This document shows positions 29,949 to 39,358 of a stretch of 64,000 nt of DNA, piece after piece. The position numbers and the translations under genes are program-made. A model generated the notes under the pieces. That model was given only the letters and a program-made list of their open reading frames with translations, made no database searches and was not told the origin of the DNA. The stretch is from NCBI RefSeq assembly GCF_037203705.1, contig NZ_JBBCAT010000002.1, positions 372,001 to 436,000 on the forward strand. The letters run 5' to 3'. The DNA comes from Prosthecomicrobium sp. N25. GTDB taxonomy: Bacteria > Pseudomonadota > Alphaproteobacteria > Rhizobiales > Ancalomicrobiaceae. Position 1 is the stretch's first letter. Every line of letters begins with the position of its first letter.

Positions 29949-29977
29949 TGGTCAAGTCCGGCGGACTTCTGTATAAG
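29949..29977 (+). promoter_or_regulatory. candidate promoter of rpmF
   Basis: TGGTCA (29949-29954), 17 bases, TATAAG (29972-29977), about 135 bases before rpmF. The -10 is good and the -35 is moderate (4 of 6). Confidence 0.45.
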
Positions 29978-30110
29978 CCCCGCCATTCCACCGAAATGGA
30001 CGCCCTCCTCCCGGGCGAAAGCCGGGTCGAGGGGCTTTGCCGTCGGTGTTGGCAGATGCCGGCAGGAGAGCGCGCCCCGCACCCGCCGCGCCCGACCGGA
30101 GTGAAGACTG

Positions 30111-30293
30111 ATGGCCGTACCCAAGAGAAAGACGTCGCGCATGAAGCGCGGTTTCCGCCGCTCGGCGGACGCCCTCAAGGCGCCGACCTATACCGAAGAC
30201 AAGGATTCCGGCGAGCTGCGCCGTCCGCACCACATCGACCTGAAGACGGGGATGTATCGCGGCAAGCAGGTCCTGGAGCCGAAGGCCGACTGA
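30111..30293 (+). CDS. rpmF: 50S ribosomal protein L32
   Basis: A 60-residue ribosomal protein L32 ([20 protein letters not shown]). It is full length and of the zinc-free type, lacking the four cysteines. It stands alone rather than with plsX, as is common in alphaproteobacteria, with its own promoter and terminator. Confidence 0.97.
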   Translation: MAVPKRKTSRMKRGFRRSADALKAPTYTEDKDSGELRRPHHIDLKTGMYRGKQVLEPKAD

Positions 30294-30321
30294 CGGCTCA
30301 CGGGCTCCCTTACGGAATGTG

Positions 30322-30353
30322 AAGGCCGGCCTCGTCGCCGGCCTTTGTCTTTT
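30322..30353 (+). terminator. Rho-independent terminator after rpmF
   Basis: A perfect 9-bp stem AAGGCCGGC (30322-30330) and GCCGGCCTT (30337-30345) with a six-base loop, followed by TGTCTTTTG. Confidence 0.85.
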
Positions 30354-30407
30354 GTTCAGGTCCGGTGCATAGCTTCTGGCCGGATCGCCAACCCGGACGG
30401 ATCGCCC

Positions 30408-30824
30408 ATGCTGATGAACATCCCCTTCACGGTCGCGCCGCTCATCGTCTACAACCTCGTCGGCCTCGGCTTGCTCGGGGACTATCGGAACGGCGCCGTC
30501 TGGGCGACCGACATCCTGAACGTCACGATGGTGTCCGGCGCGACGTTCACCCTTGAGCTCGGCTACCTCATGGTGCTGGCCGGGCTGGTGTTCCTGTTCG
30601 TGGAGATCGTCAAGGCGACCCACACCTCGTCGCCGACCATCTTCGACCACGCGCTCTCGATGGTGGTCTTCATCATCTACCTGATCGAGTTCATCGCCAT
30701 CGGCTACTGCGCCACCTCGGTCTTCTTCACCCTGACCATGATCGCCCTCATCGACGTGGTCGGCGGCTTCACGATCACGATCCGCAGCGCACGCCGGGAC
30801 TTCGGCTTCGAGAAGGCCGAGTAG
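30408..30824 (+). CDS. four-helix membrane protein of unknown function
   Basis: A 138-residue integral membrane protein with about four hydrophobic segments (FTVAPLIVYNLVGLGLL; YLMVLAGLVFLFVEIV; VVFIIYLIEFIAIGY; LTMIALIDVVGGFTI). ATG 30408 or 30414 is the likely start. It follows the rpmF terminator, so it has its own promoter, not clearly seen. Family not recognised. Confidence 0.75.
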   Translation: MLMNIPFTVAPLIVYNLVGLGLLGDYRNGAVWATDILNVTMVSGATFTLELGYLMVLAGLVFLFVEIVKATHTSSPTIFDHALSMVVFIIYLIEFIAIGYCATSVFFTLTMIALIDVVGGFTITIRSARRDFGFEKAE

Positions 30825-30917
30825 ACCGGCCTGCGCAGGCGCCGCATACCTGAACGGCGATTGACAGGGCGAAATTCGGCGGTGACCCTCCGCGGGTTCG
30901 CTCCCGGAGGTCCCGCC

Positions 30918-32507
30918 TTGCGCAATTTCCATCTGCCCGGCCGCTCGCCCGTCCATGCGCTCAACGGCATGGCGGCCACGTCGCACCCGCTGGCGAGCCT
31001 CGCGGCGGTGGACTGCCTGCGGCAGGGCGGCAACGCGGTCGATGCCGCGGTGACGGCCTCGGCGGTCCTGGCCGTGGTCGAGCCTCACATGACCGGCATC
31101 GGCGGCGACTGCTTCGCCATCGTGGCGCTGCCGGACGGGACGCTGCAGGGGCTCAACGGTTCGGGCCGATCGGCCGCGGCGGCGACGACAGACTTCTTCC
31201 TCGAGCGCGGCATCACGGAGATCGCGGACGGGTCCGTCCATGCGGTCACGGTGCCGGGCGCCGTGGCGGCCTGGCACAGGCTCCTGTCCGATTTCGGCAC
31301 ATGGGGTCTCGACCGCTGCCTGCAGCCGGCGATCGCGCATGCGGCCGACGGCTTTGCGGTGGCGCAGCGCGTCGGCAGCGACTGGGCCAGGCTCGAGGCG
31401 AAGCTCGCGGCCGATCCCGGTTCGGCCCGGCACTACCTCCCGGGCGGGCGGGCGCCGCAGGTCGGCGACGTCGTCGCCTTGCCGGCGCTGGCCCGGACGC
31501 TCCGGGCGATCGCGGCCGGCGGCCCGGAGGCCTTCTACACGGGTGCCGTTGCGGAGGACATCGTGGCGACGGTCCGGGCCCGCGGCGGGCTCCTGTCCCT
31601 CGACGACCTGGCGGGGGTCGATCCCCTGGCGGTGAAGCCGGTCACGGCGGCGTACCGGGACCTGGAGGTCGCCGAGCTGCCGCCCAACGGGCAAGGCATC
31701 ACGGCGCTGATCCTCCTCAACATCCTGAAGCGCTTCGACCTCGCCGGGCTCGACCCGACCGGCGCCGAGCGCTTCCACCTGGAGATCGAGGCTGCCCGCC
31801 TCGCCTATGCGTGCCGGGACGCCTTCATCGCCGACCCCGCAGCCATGACGGTGTCCGTCGAGGCCCTGGTCTCGGACGGCTACGGGGCCGCGCTCGCCGA
31901 CCGCATCGACCGTCACCGGCGACTCGCCGACGTGACGCCGGAGACCATCCCGGATGCCGACACCATCTACCTGACGGTCGTGGACCGGGACCGGATGGCC
32001 GTCTCCTTCATCAACTCCATCTACGACCCCTTCGGGGTCGGCCTCTGCACCGAGGCGACCGGCATCCTCCTGCAGAACCGGGGTGCCTGCTTCCGGGTCG
32101 ATCCGGCGCATCCGAACACGATCGGGCCGCGCAAGCGGCCCATGCACACGATCATCCCGGGGTTTGCGCTCAGGAAGGGGCGCCCGCTGATGCCCTTCGG
32201 CGTGATGGGCGGCGCCTACCAGGCCTGCGGACACGCCCACGTCATCTCCAACATGGTCGACTTCGGGATGGACGTGCAGGCCGCGATCGATGCGCCACGA
32301 GCCTTCTGGGGCGACGAGACGGACGCTGTCCTGGTCGAGGCGGGGGTGCCGGAGGCGACCCGGGCCGGGCTCCGGGAGCGCGGACACGCGGTGGCGGCGC
32401 GCGCGGAGCCGTTCGGGGGCGGGCAGGCGATCCTGATCGACTGGGAGCGGGGCGTCCTGGTCGGCGGCTCCGACCCGCGCAAGGACGGGCTCGCGATCGG
32501 CTACTGA
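30918..32507 (+). CDS. ggt: gamma-glutamyltransferase family hydrolase
   Basis: A 529-residue N-terminal nucleophile hydrolase. The autocleavage threonine is T349 in DTIYLTVVD, at the place of the processed threonine in Ggt enzymes; MTGIGGDCFAI and GGAYQACGHAHVISNMVDFGMD are further family segments. Relatives split glutathione, or act as amidohydrolases such as HpxW on oxamate, so the substrate is open. No signal peptide is obvious, which favours a cytosolic role. The TTG start at 30918 has GGAGG seven bases upstream; TTG 30861 is less likely. Confidence 0.85.
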   Translation: MRNFHLPGRSPVHALNGMAATSHPLASLAAVDCLRQGGNAVDAAVTASAVLAVVEPHMTGIGGDCFAIVALPDGTLQGLNGSGRSAAAATTDFFLERGITEIADGSVHAVTVPGAVAAWHRLLSDFGTWGLDRCLQPAIAHAADGFAVAQRVGSDWARLEAKLAADPGSARHYLPGGRAPQVGDVVALPALARTLRAIAAGGPEAFYTGAVAEDIVATVRARGGLLSLDDLAGVDPLAVKPVTAAYRDLEVAELPPNGQGITALILLNILKRFDLAGLDPTGAERFHLEIEAARLAYACRDAFIADPAAMTVSVEALVSDGYGAALADRIDRHRRLADVTPETIPDADTIYLTVVDRDRMAVSFINSIYDPFGVGLCTEATGILLQNRGACFRVDPAHPNTIGPRKRPMHTIIPGFALRKGRPLMPFGVMGGAYQACGHAHVISNMVDFGMDVQAAIDAPRAFWGDETDAVLVEAGVPEATRAGLRERGHAVAARAEPFGGGQAILIDWERGVLVGGSDPRKDGLAIGY

Positions 32508-32514
32508 ACGGCGC

Positions 32515-32859
32515 TCAGCAACTCAGCGCCAGCATGCTGCCGGCGGGAAAGCGGTCGAGCCGCTTCAAGGCCTCTCCGTAGGCGCGGCCGGCCTCGAAGG
32601 GGGCGGCGCGGGGACGCGGCGCGGCGCCGAGGCGTTCGGACCGGCCGCCGATCAGCTGGGCCAGGACGGCGGCGCCGACCGTGGCCGTGCCGCTCGCGGC
32701 CGCCTCTTCGGCCTCGACCCGGGGGATCACCGCGAGGGCCCGGCCGGTGGCGCGTCCACGGTCGTCGCCGGCGCCGCTGCGCTGCGCGGCTGTCGCCGGA
32801 ACGAGCGCCCGCCCGGTGCCCCGTCCCGCTCCCGTGCCGTGAAGACCGTCGATCCGCAT
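32515..32859 (-). CDS. small conserved-type protein with AQLIG motif
   Basis: A 114-residue basic, alanine-rich protein. The C-terminal part (AVLAQLIGGRSERLGAAPRPRAAPFEAGRAYGEAL, residues about 66-100) resembles a group of small alphaproteobacterial proteins with an FLAQLIA-type segment and an arginine-rich tail. Function unknown. It runs opposite the GGDEF/EAL-like gene at 33029, sharing a 169-base divergent gap. Low-complexity sequence makes this call moderate. Confidence 0.55.
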   Translation of the reverse strand: MRIDGLHGTGAGRGTGRALVPATAAQRSGAGDDRGRATGRALAVIPRVEAEEAAASGTATVGAAVLAQLIGGRSERLGAAPRPRAAPFEAGRAYGEALKRLDRFPAGSMLALSC

Positions 32860-33028
32860 CCTTGCCGTCCGGTTCCGGGGCGTCCCGCTTCGGGACGCCG
32901 TTAACACTTCGTCAACACATCAGCAAGGCGGATGCCAACCGGTCGATTCGGCCGGCGCTTAACCGAAACTTGGAAGGTCCGCGGCCATGCTCCCCCGGTG
33001 AAGCCGAGGGCCCAGGACGGGCCGGGCC

Positions 33029-34738
33029 GTGACCCTCGCGAGAGAATTCGCCGTGACCTCCACTCCTGCGGACTCGGGCAAGACCAGCGCCCTGGAAATC
33101 CTCACCTCGGTCGGCGAGGTCGTGTACGACTGGACGCTGCGGACCGACCGGCTCGTCTGGGGCGCGAACGCCCTGGAGGTGATCGGGGTTCCGGGCTTCG
33201 ACGCGATCGCGACCGGCAAGGCCTGGCGGGCCCTCATCGATCCGGAGAGCGGGGACTCGCGGGAGGACGCCATCGCGTCCGCGCCCAACACGGACGACGG
33301 CCGCGGGGTGCCGTATGCCTCGGCGTACCGCCTGCGCCCCCAGGGGCCGTCGGGCCCCTCCGTCCCGGTGGAGGACGTCGGCCGGTGGTACGCGGACAGT
33401 CGCGGCAGGCCGGAGCGCGCGCAGGGCGTCATACGCCTCGCCGGTGCGCGGCGGGCCGCCGAGGGCGTGTCCCGCTTCGATCCCCTGACCGGGCAGCTCG
33501 ACCGGACCCACCTGCTGGCCGCACTCGGCGAGGCGCTGCCGGCCATCGTGGCGGCCCGCAAGCCGGCCGCCTTCCTGCTCGTCTCGGTGGACGGTCTCGC
33601 GGAGGTCAACGAGAGCCTGGGCATCGCGGCGGGCGACCAGGTCATCGCCGAGGCGGCCCGGCGGATCCGGGCGCAGCTTCGGGCCGGCGACATCGTCGGC
33701 CGCTATTCGGGCAGCCTGCTCGGCATCCTGGTCATGAACTGCAGCGAGCGGGCCATGGCGAGGGCGGCCGAGCGCTTCGCGACGGCGGCCCGCAAGGGCA
33801 TCCTGGAGATCGGGGCGGCGCCGATCGGCATCGCGGTGACGATCGGCGGGGTGTCGCTGCCGCGCCAGGCGCGCACGACCGAGGAGGCCATGCTGGGCGC
33901 CGAACGGGCGCTCCGGCAGGCGCGGCGCGTCAGTCCGGGCGGGTTCGCCGTGCTGGCGCCCGACGGGCCGCGGCCGATGTCGCCGCTGCGCTACCAGAAA
34001 CTCTGCCAGGAGATCGTCGCCGGCCTCAACGACCGGCGGCTCGCCCTGGCCTTCGAGGTGGTGGTGGATCCGACGGGCGCGGCCGTGGGCCGCAAGGCGT
34101 CTCCGGTCGTGGTCACGGACCGGGGCGACCGGATCCTCGCCGAGGACCTCGGCGCGGTCGCGGCGCGCGCCGGCCTTTCGGAGATGATCGACCAGCGCGC
34201 GCTTGAGCTCGCGCTCGCCGAACTCGGCGCCGCCGCGGCGGCGGACCTGTCGCTCCCGGTCTCGGCCGAGTCCCTCTCCGCGGGCCGGCTCGTGGCGCAA
34301 TGGAAGTCCGCGACCCTGCGGCATCCGGAGATCGCGGGCCGCCTCACCATCGAGGTCGCGGTGCCGCTCCTGGCCGCGCGGCCGGACGCCTGCCGGCACT
34401 TCGCCGCCGAGGCCCGCGCCGTGGGACTCGGGGTCGCGGTCACCGGCTTCGGCGTCGGGCCGGTCGCGCTCGAGGACCTCAGGCTGATCGCGCCGCGCCG
34501 GGTCGAGCTCGCCCCCGGCCTCACCGAAAGGGCCCTGGCGGGACCCGAGGAGGCCGCCTACGTGGCGGCGCTGGCCGGGCTCGTGCGGGCGATCGGGGCG
34601 GAGCCCTGCTGCACGGGCGTGGCGGCGCCGCGCGCGGCCCGGGCCCTGGCGGCGCAGGGCCTCGCGCGGTTTTCGGGTCCCTTCACGGCCGATGGGCCGG
34701 CCGGCGCCGGTGCGGCCCCGGCGACGGCGCTCGCCTGA
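33029..34738 (+). CDS. catalytically degenerate GGDEF/EAL protein
   Basis: A 569-residue soluble protein with an N-terminal PAS-like region (about 20-140), a GGDEF-fold domain (about 150-310) and an EAL-fold domain (about 325-550). The GGDEF box is replaced by YSGSLLG and the EAL box by EVV; the DDFG motif reads TGFG. It should therefore neither make nor break cyclic di-GMP, but might bind it or act as a scaffold. Start GTG 33029 or GTG 33053. Stands alone. Confidence 0.85.
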   Translation: MTLAREFAVTSTPADSGKTSALEILTSVGEVVYDWTLRTDRLVWGANALEVIGVPGFDAIATGKAWRALIDPESGDSREDAIASAPNTDDGRGVPYASAYRLRPQGPSGPSVPVEDVGRWYADSRGRPERAQGVIRLAGARRAAEGVSRFDPLTGQLDRTHLLAALGEALPAIVAARKPAAFLLVSVDGLAEVNESLGIAAGDQVIAEAARRIRAQLRAGDIVGRYSGSLLGILVMNCSERAMARAAERFATAARKGILEIGAAPIGIAVTIGGVSLPRQARTTEEAMLGAERALRQARRVSPGGFAVLAPDGPRPMSPLRYQKLCQEIVAGLNDRRLALAFEVVVDPTGAAVGRKASPVVVTDRGDRILAEDLGAVAARAGLSEMIDQRALELALAELGAAAAADLSLPVSAESLSAGRLVAQWKSATLRHPEIAGRLTIEVAVPLLAARPDACRHFAAEARAVGLGVAVTGFGVGPVALEDLRLIAPRRVELAPGLTERALAGPEEAAYVAALAGLVRAIGAEPCCTGVAAPRAARALAAQGLARFSGPFTADGPAGAGAAPATALA

Positions 34739-34760
34739 GGGCCGGCCCGGGACCGCAGGC

Positions 34761-35420
34761 TCAGGCGCGCACCCGCCACACCACCGTCCGTTTCACGTCG
34801 GCGTCCTCGAGCGCCCGGGGGGTCGGCACGCGGTACTCGGCGAGGGCGTCCAGGTCCTGCCGGGGCAGGTAGCTGCGGCCCGGGTCGCCGACGAGCACGG
34901 TGCGCCCGGCCGCGGCCTCGGCGCGCGCCCAGGCGGCGACGCGGTCCGCCATCGGGCGCTCGTAGAAGACGTCGCCGAGCAAGAGCAGGTCGAAGCCGTC
35001 GAGGCTCGTGCCGACGAGGTCCGCGTCCGAGATCTCGAAGGCGACCCCGTTCTCCTCGGCATTGAGACGCATGGCGACGAGCGCGAAGGGATCGATGTCC
35101 GTGGCCAGGACACGGGCCGCGCCGGCCCTGGCGGCGCCGATCGCCTCCAGGCCGGAGCCGCCGGCGAAGACCATCACCCGCCGGCCCGCGACCGTCCCGG
35201 GCCGGTCGAGGAGGTAGCGCGCGAGCGCCTGGCCCCCGGCCCAGGCGAAGGCCCAGAAGGGCAGCGGCAGGCCGAGCGCCTCGAGCTCGGCCTCCGTCCT
35301 GTGCCAGAGGTCCACGGCCTCGTCGGCGAGATGGAGTCGGATCTCGGGGACGTGCGGCGGGGCGGAGACGCGGGTGTTGTCGCGGACGAAGCGGGCGAGG
35401 TCGCGCGGGGCGCCGCTCAA
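34761..35420 (-). CDS. class I methyltransferase, ETFB-lysine/METTL20-like
   Basis: A 219-residue SAM-dependent methyltransferase. Motif I is VMVFAGGSGLEAIGAARAGA, with acidic ATDIDPFAL, and the post-motif GDVFYE is typical of the electron-transfer-flavoprotein lysine and protein-lysine methyltransferases. The FWAFAWAGGQALARYLLD stretch precedes it. The start is a TTG overlapping the stop of the EVE gene by four bases (TTGA), so the two are coupled. The target is inferred. Confidence 0.85.
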   Translation of the reverse strand: MSGAPRDLARFVRDNTRVSAPPHVPEIRLHLADEAVDLWHRTEAELEALGLPLPFWAFAWAGGQALARYLLDRPGTVAGRRVMVFAGGSGLEAIGAARAGAARVLATDIDPFALVAMRLNAEENGVAFEISDADLVGTSLDGFDLLLLGDVFYERPMADRVAAWARAEAAAGRTVLVGDPGRSYLPRQDLDALAEYRVPTPRALEDADVKRTVVWRVRA

Positions 35421-35839
35421 CCGCCGGGGCTCCCGCCGAGGTCGAGGACGGCGGCCCACTCGGCGTCGGTCACGGGCTGGACGGAGAGGCGCGAGTTCTT
35501 GACCAGCACCATCTCGCCGAGCCGACGGTCGGCCTTGATGGCCGCGAGGCCGACGGGGCTCGGCAGCGGCGCGACGGCCTTGAGGGTCACGGCGCCGAAA
35601 CGGCCGGTCTCGTCCTTGGGGTCGGGCGCCCAGGGCTTCACCACCTCGACGATGCCGACCACGGCCTTGCCGTCGTTGGAATGGTAGAAGAACCCGCGCT
35701 CGCCGACCTGCATGGCCTTCATGTGGTTGTTGGCGAGGTGGTTGCGGACGCCGTCCCAGAAGGTGCCGTCCGGGCCCGCGGCGAACTGGTCGTCCCAGGA
35801 CCAGACCTCGGGCTCGGACTTGTAGAGCCAGTGCGGCAT
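35417..35839 (-). CDS. EVE domain protein
   Basis: A 140-residue single EVE domain (thymocyte nuclear protein 1-like), a PUA-fold module that binds modified bases in nucleic acids. Signature pieces are HWLYKSEPEVWSWDDQ, WDGVRNHLANNHMKAMQVGERGFFYHSN and GIVEVVKPWAPDP. Alphaproteobacterial copies are common next to YciI and gpsA, as here. It precedes the methyltransferase in one operon. Confidence 0.93.
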   Translation of the reverse strand: MPHWLYKSEPEVWSWDDQFAAGPDGTFWDGVRNHLANNHMKAMQVGERGFFYHSNDGKAVVGIVEVVKPWAPDPKDETGRFGAVTLKAVAPLPSPVGLAAIKADRRLGEMVLVKNSRLSVQPVTDAEWAAVLDLGGSPGG

Positions 35840-35852
35840 GGCGGTCTCCGGG

Positions 35853-36140
35853 TCAGGCGGGGGCGCCGAGGGTCCAGCGCCAGGGCTTCACCTCGACGGT
35901 TTCGAAGAGGCCGGCGGCCTTGTAGGGATCCTGCGCGAAGACGGCCCTGGCGGCGTCCAGACTGTCGGCCTCGATCACCACCAGCGACCCGCGCATCTCC
36001 TCGCCGGCGTCGTCCAGGAAGGGACCGGCGATCTTCAGGGCGGTGCCGAGGCTCTTCAGCCAGGCCACGTGGGTGTCGCGCGTGGCGGTGCGGACGTGCA
36101 GGTGTCCGGGCTTGTCGCGGCAGATGGCGAGATAGAGCAT
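35853..36140 (-). CDS. YciI-like protein
   Basis: A 95-residue YciI fold protein (ferredoxin-like). The aspartate-histidine pair typical of the family is visible in TRDTHVAWLKSL, and the C-terminal FAQDPYKAAGLFETVEVKPW is the usual YciI ending. Proposed enzymes in the family are dimeric hydrolases or lyases; function here is unknown. It follows gpsA by 61 bases and precedes the EVE gene by 13. Confidence 0.92.
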   Translation of the reverse strand: MLYLAICRDKPGHLHVRTATRDTHVAWLKSLGTALKIAGPFLDDAGEEMRGSLVVIEADSLDAARAVFAQDPYKAAGLFETVEVKPWRWTLGAPA

Positions 36141-36201
36141 CGGGTCCTCCGGTCGGGGTGCTTACGATAGGGCGGGGGCGGTGCGGGGTCGAGGGCGGCG
36201 C

Positions 36202-37203
36202 TCAGGCTTCCTCGCGCTTGAGGGGGCGGGTCATCAGGCTCTCCACGGCGGCGTCGACCGAGAGCGTGCCGGCGAGCACGGCCGCCACCGCCGCGGTGAT
36301 CGGTACGTCGACGGCGTGCCGCGCCGCCAGGTCGAGGGCGACCGCGGCCGTGAAGGCGCCCTCGGCGAGCTTGGCGCCGGCGCCGGTCAGGTCCGCGAGG
36401 GAGCGGCCTTCGCCGATCCCAAGGCCCAGCGAGAAGTTGCGGGACTGGCGGGAGGTCGCCGAGAGGACGAGGTCCCCGAGGCCGGACAGGCCCATCAGGG
36501 TCTCGGAACGGGCCCCGAGGGCGCGGCCGAGACGGGAGAGCTCGGCGAAGCCGCGCGCGGTCAGGGCGGCCTGGGCGCTGGCGCCGAGGCCGCGGCCGAC
36601 CACGATCCCGGACGCGATAGCGAGGACGTTCTTGAGCGCGCCGCCGACCTGCACGCCGACGAGATCGGTGGAGGCATAGGGGCGGAAGGAGGGGGAGACG
36701 AGCGCCGCGGCGATCCGCTCGGCGATGTCGGCCTCCGCGGCCGCGACGGTCAGGGCGGTCGGCAGGCCGCGCGCGACGTCCTCGGCGAAGCTCGGGCCCG
36801 ACAGGATCGCCGGGCGAGTGCCGGGTAGCTCGGCGGCCACCACGTCGGTCATCAGGGCGTCGGTGCCGCGCTCGATCCCCTTGGCGGCGACCACCACGAT
36901 GGTGCCGGCTGCGACATGCGGCCGCGCCGCGGCCAGGGCGGCGCGCGTCGCCTGCGCGGGCACGGCGGAGACGAGCAGCGGGGCGCCCGCGCAGGCGGCG
37001 AGGTCGGCGGTGGCGGCGAACCGCGGCGACAGGGCGAGGCCGGGCAGGTAGCGGGGGTTTTCTCCGGTCCCGGCGACGGCGGCGGCCACGGCCGGGTCCC
37101 GGGCCCACAGGATCGTGCGCCGGCCGGCCCGGGCGGCGACCAGCGCCAGGGCGGTGCCCCAGGCGCCGCCGCCGAGGACGGCCACGTCGAAGGGTCCGCT
37201 CAT
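36202..37203 (-). CDS. gpsA: NAD(P)-dependent glycerol-3-phosphate dehydrogenase
   Basis: A 333-residue GpsA, which reduces dihydroxyacetone phosphate to sn-glycerol 3-phosphate for phospholipids. The Rossmann loop is [12 protein letters not shown] (9-20), with [33 protein letters not shown] (holding the catalytic lysine) and the C-terminal [15 protein letters not shown] 37203 overlaps the tsaD stop by four bases. Confidence 0.96.
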   Translation of the reverse strand: MSGPFDVAVLGGGAWGTALALVAARAGRRTILWARDPAVAAAVAGTGENPRYLPGLALSPRFAATADLAACAGAPLLVSAVPAQATRAALAAARPHVAAGTIVVVAAKGIERGTDALMTDVVAAELPGTRPAILSGPSFAEDVARGLPTALTVAAAEADIAERIAAALVSPSFRPYASTDLVGVQVGGALKNVLAIASGIVVGRGLGASAQAALTARGFAELSRLGRALGARSETLMGLSGLGDLVLSATSRQSRNFSLGLGIGEGRSLADLTGAGAKLAEGAFTAAVALDLAARHAVDVPITAAVAAVLAGTLSVDAAVESLMTRPLKREEA

Positions 37204-38276
37204 GCCTTGGCTCCGTGCTGGCCCGAGCCGAGCTTCGGGGCGGCGCCGGGGTCGAGCGGCCAGCGGGCGCGGGCCGGCGCGTCGAGCCCGTCGACGAGGC
37301 CGGCGGCGAGGCGTTCGGCGCCCGCCCAGGCGATCATGGCGCCGTTGTCGGTGCAGAGGCGCGGGGGCGGCACGGCGAGGCGCCCGCCCGCAGCCGCGAC
37401 GGCGTCGCGCAGCGCGGCCCCGATCGCCCGGTTGGCGGCGACGCCGCCGGCGACCACCAGGGTCGGCTCCGGCACGCCCGTGTCGGCCCGGAAGACCTTC
37501 AGGGCCCGTCGCGCCTTCTCGGCGACGACCTCCGTGACGGCCGCCTGGAAGCCGGCGGCGACGTCGGCGACGTCGCGGGGGGTCAGCGGGGCGACCGACT
37601 GCGCGGCCTGGCGCACGGCCGTCTTCAGGCCCGAGAAGGAGAAATCCAGGCTGTCCCGGCCGAGAAGCGGGCGCGGCAGGGCGAAGCGCGCCGGATCGCC
37701 CTCCGCGGCCGCGCGCTCGACCGCGGGGCCGCCGGGATAGGGCAGGCCGAGGAGCTTGGCGGTCTTGTCGAAGGCCTCGCCGAGCGCGTCGTCGATGGTG
37801 GTGCCGAGCCGGCGATAGCGGCCGAGGGCCTCGACGGCGACAAACTGGGTATGGCCGCCGGAGACGAGCAGCAGGAGGTACGGGAAGCCGATGCCGTCCG
37901 TCAGGCGCGCCGTCAGGGCGTGCCCCTCCAGGTGGTTGATGGCGAGGAGCGGCAGGCCCTCGGCGAGCGCGATCGCCTTGGCGGTCAGGAGCCCGACCAG
38001 CACCCCGCCGATCAGGCCCGGCCCGGCGGTCGCGGCGACACCGTCGAGGCGCTCGAGCCCGACCCCGGCCTCCGCGAGCGCGCGGGCCACGATGCCGTCG
38101 AGCGCCTCCACGTGGGCGCGGGCGGCGATCTCGGGCACCACGCCGCCGAAGGCGGCATGGTCGTCGAGCTGGGAGTGGACGACGTTCGACAGGATGCGAC
38201 CGCGTCCGTCCGGCGTACGCTCCACCACGGCGGCGGCGGTCTCGTCGCAGCTGGTCTCGATGCCGAGGATCAGCAT
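37200..38276 (-). CDS. tsaD: tRNA threonylcarbamoyladenosine transferase TsaD
   Basis: A 358-residue ASKHA-fold TsaD, catalytic part of the TsaBDE complex forming t6A37 in ANN-decoding tRNAs. The iron-binding motif [23 protein letters not shown] at the N-terminus, [10 protein letters not shown] and [12 protein letters not shown] are intact. It is first in a leftward operon with gpsA, yciI-like and EVE, and diverges from hemC, the conserved alphaproteobacterial order. Confidence 0.97.
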   Translation of the reverse strand: MLILGIETSCDETAAAVVERTPDGRGRILSNVVHSQLDDHAAFGGVVPEIAARAHVEALDGIVARALAEAGVGLERLDGVAATAGPGLIGGVLVGLLTAKAIALAEGLPLLAINHLEGHALTARLTDGIGFPYLLLLVSGGHTQFVAVEALGRYRRLGTTIDDALGEAFDKTAKLLGLPYPGGPAVERAAAEGDPARFALPRPLLGRDSLDFSFSGLKTAVRQAAQSVAPLTPRDVADVAAGFQAAVTEVVAEKARRALKVFRADTGVPEPTLVVAGGVAANRAIGAALRDAVAAAGGRLAVPPPRLCTDNGAMIAWAGAERLAAGLVDGLDAPARARWPLDPGAAPKLGSGQHGAKA

Positions 38277-38336
38277 GGGCCGCAGCCCTCACGGCCGGCG
38301 GCGGCCCAGGGAGCGGCGCCCGAGTGCAAATACGGC

Positions 38337-38365
38337 TTCACAGTTCCGAGCGTCATCTCTAAGAA
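38337..38365 (+). promoter_or_regulatory. candidate promoter of hemC operon
   Basis: TTCACA (38337-38342), 17 bases, TAAGAA (38360-38365), 60 bases before the hemC start. The -35 is 5 of 6 to consensus, the -10 is weak. It resembles the argG promoter at 15543. Confidence 0.45.
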
Positions 38366-38424
38366 CATTGGGGTCGCGCCCCCGCGCGGCGAGGACCCGT
38401 GGCCTATCACTCGGTGGACCCATC

Positions 38425-39354
38425 GTGCAAACGAAACCGTGGCGCATCGGCACGCGCGGCAGCGCCTTGGCGCTTGCGCAGGCCTACGAGACGCGGCTCC
38501 GCCTGATGAAGGCGACGGGCGCGCCGGAATCCGCCTTCGAGATCGCCGTCATCAAGACGTCCGGCGACCGCATCCTGGACCGGCCCCTCTCGGAGGTGGG
38601 CGGCAAGGGGCTCTTCACGAAGGAGATCGAGGAGGCCCTGCTCGACGGGTCCATCGACCTCGCGGTGCATTCCTCGAAGGACATGCCCACGGTTCTGCCC
38701 GACGGGCTCGCCATCACGGCCTTCCTGCCGCGTGAGGACGTGCGCGACGCCTTCGTGTCGGAAAAGGCGGCCTCGCTGGCCGACCTCCCCGCGGGCGCCC
38801 GCGTCGGAACCTCCTCGCTCCGGCGGCGGGCGATGGTGAAGCGGCTCAGGCCGGACCTCGAGGTCGTGGAATTCCGCGGCAACGTCCAGACGCGGCTCTC
38901 CAAGCTGCGCGACGGTGTGGCGGACGCCACGCTGCTCGCCTGCGCGGGCCTCAGGCGGCTCGGCCTCGCGCATCTGGCCGAGAAGGCCATCCCGGTCGAG
39001 GATTTCCTGCCCGCGGTCGGGCAGGGGGCGATCTGCATCGAGAGCCGGGCCGGCGACGCGGCCGTTGACGCGCTGGTGGCGCACCTGCACGACGCCCAGA
39101 CCGGCACGGCGCTCGTCGCCGAGCGGGCGTTCCTGGCGGTGCTGGACGGGTCGTGTCGCACGCCGATCGGCGGGCTCGCGCGCATCGAGGGCGACCGGCT
39201 GCGCTTCGACGGGCTGATCCTGAAGACGGACGGGTCGGAGTGGCATGTGGTCCGCCGCGAGGGTCCGGCCGCGGACGCGGCGGCGATCGGCGCGGAGGCG
39301 GGCCGGATCCTCAAGGAGGCCGGCGGGCCGGACTTCTTCTCCGCGCCCCATTGA
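38425..39354 (+). CDS. hemC: hydroxymethylbilane synthase
   Basis: A 309-residue porphobilinogen deaminase. The cofactor cysteine is C244 in [19 protein letters not shown] (82-89) holds the catalytic aspartate D86. It joins four porphobilinogen units into hydroxymethylbilane on the way to haem. GTG 38425 places the protein at the conserved [17 protein letters not shown]. hemD starts four bases after its stop. Confidence 0.97.
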   Translation: MQTKPWRIGTRGSALALAQAYETRLRLMKATGAPESAFEIAVIKTSGDRILDRPLSEVGGKGLFTKEIEEALLDGSIDLAVHSSKDMPTVLPDGLAITAFLPREDVRDAFVSEKAASLADLPAGARVGTSSLRRRAMVKRLRPDLEVVEFRGNVQTRLSKLRDGVADATLLACAGLRRLGLAHLAEKAIPVEDFLPAVGQGAICIESRAGDAAVDALVAHLHDAQTGTALVAERAFLAVLDGSCRTPIGGLARIEGDRLRFDGLILKTDGSEWHVVRREGPAADAAAIGAEAGRILKEAGGPDFFSAPH

Positions 39355-39358
39355 TCCC

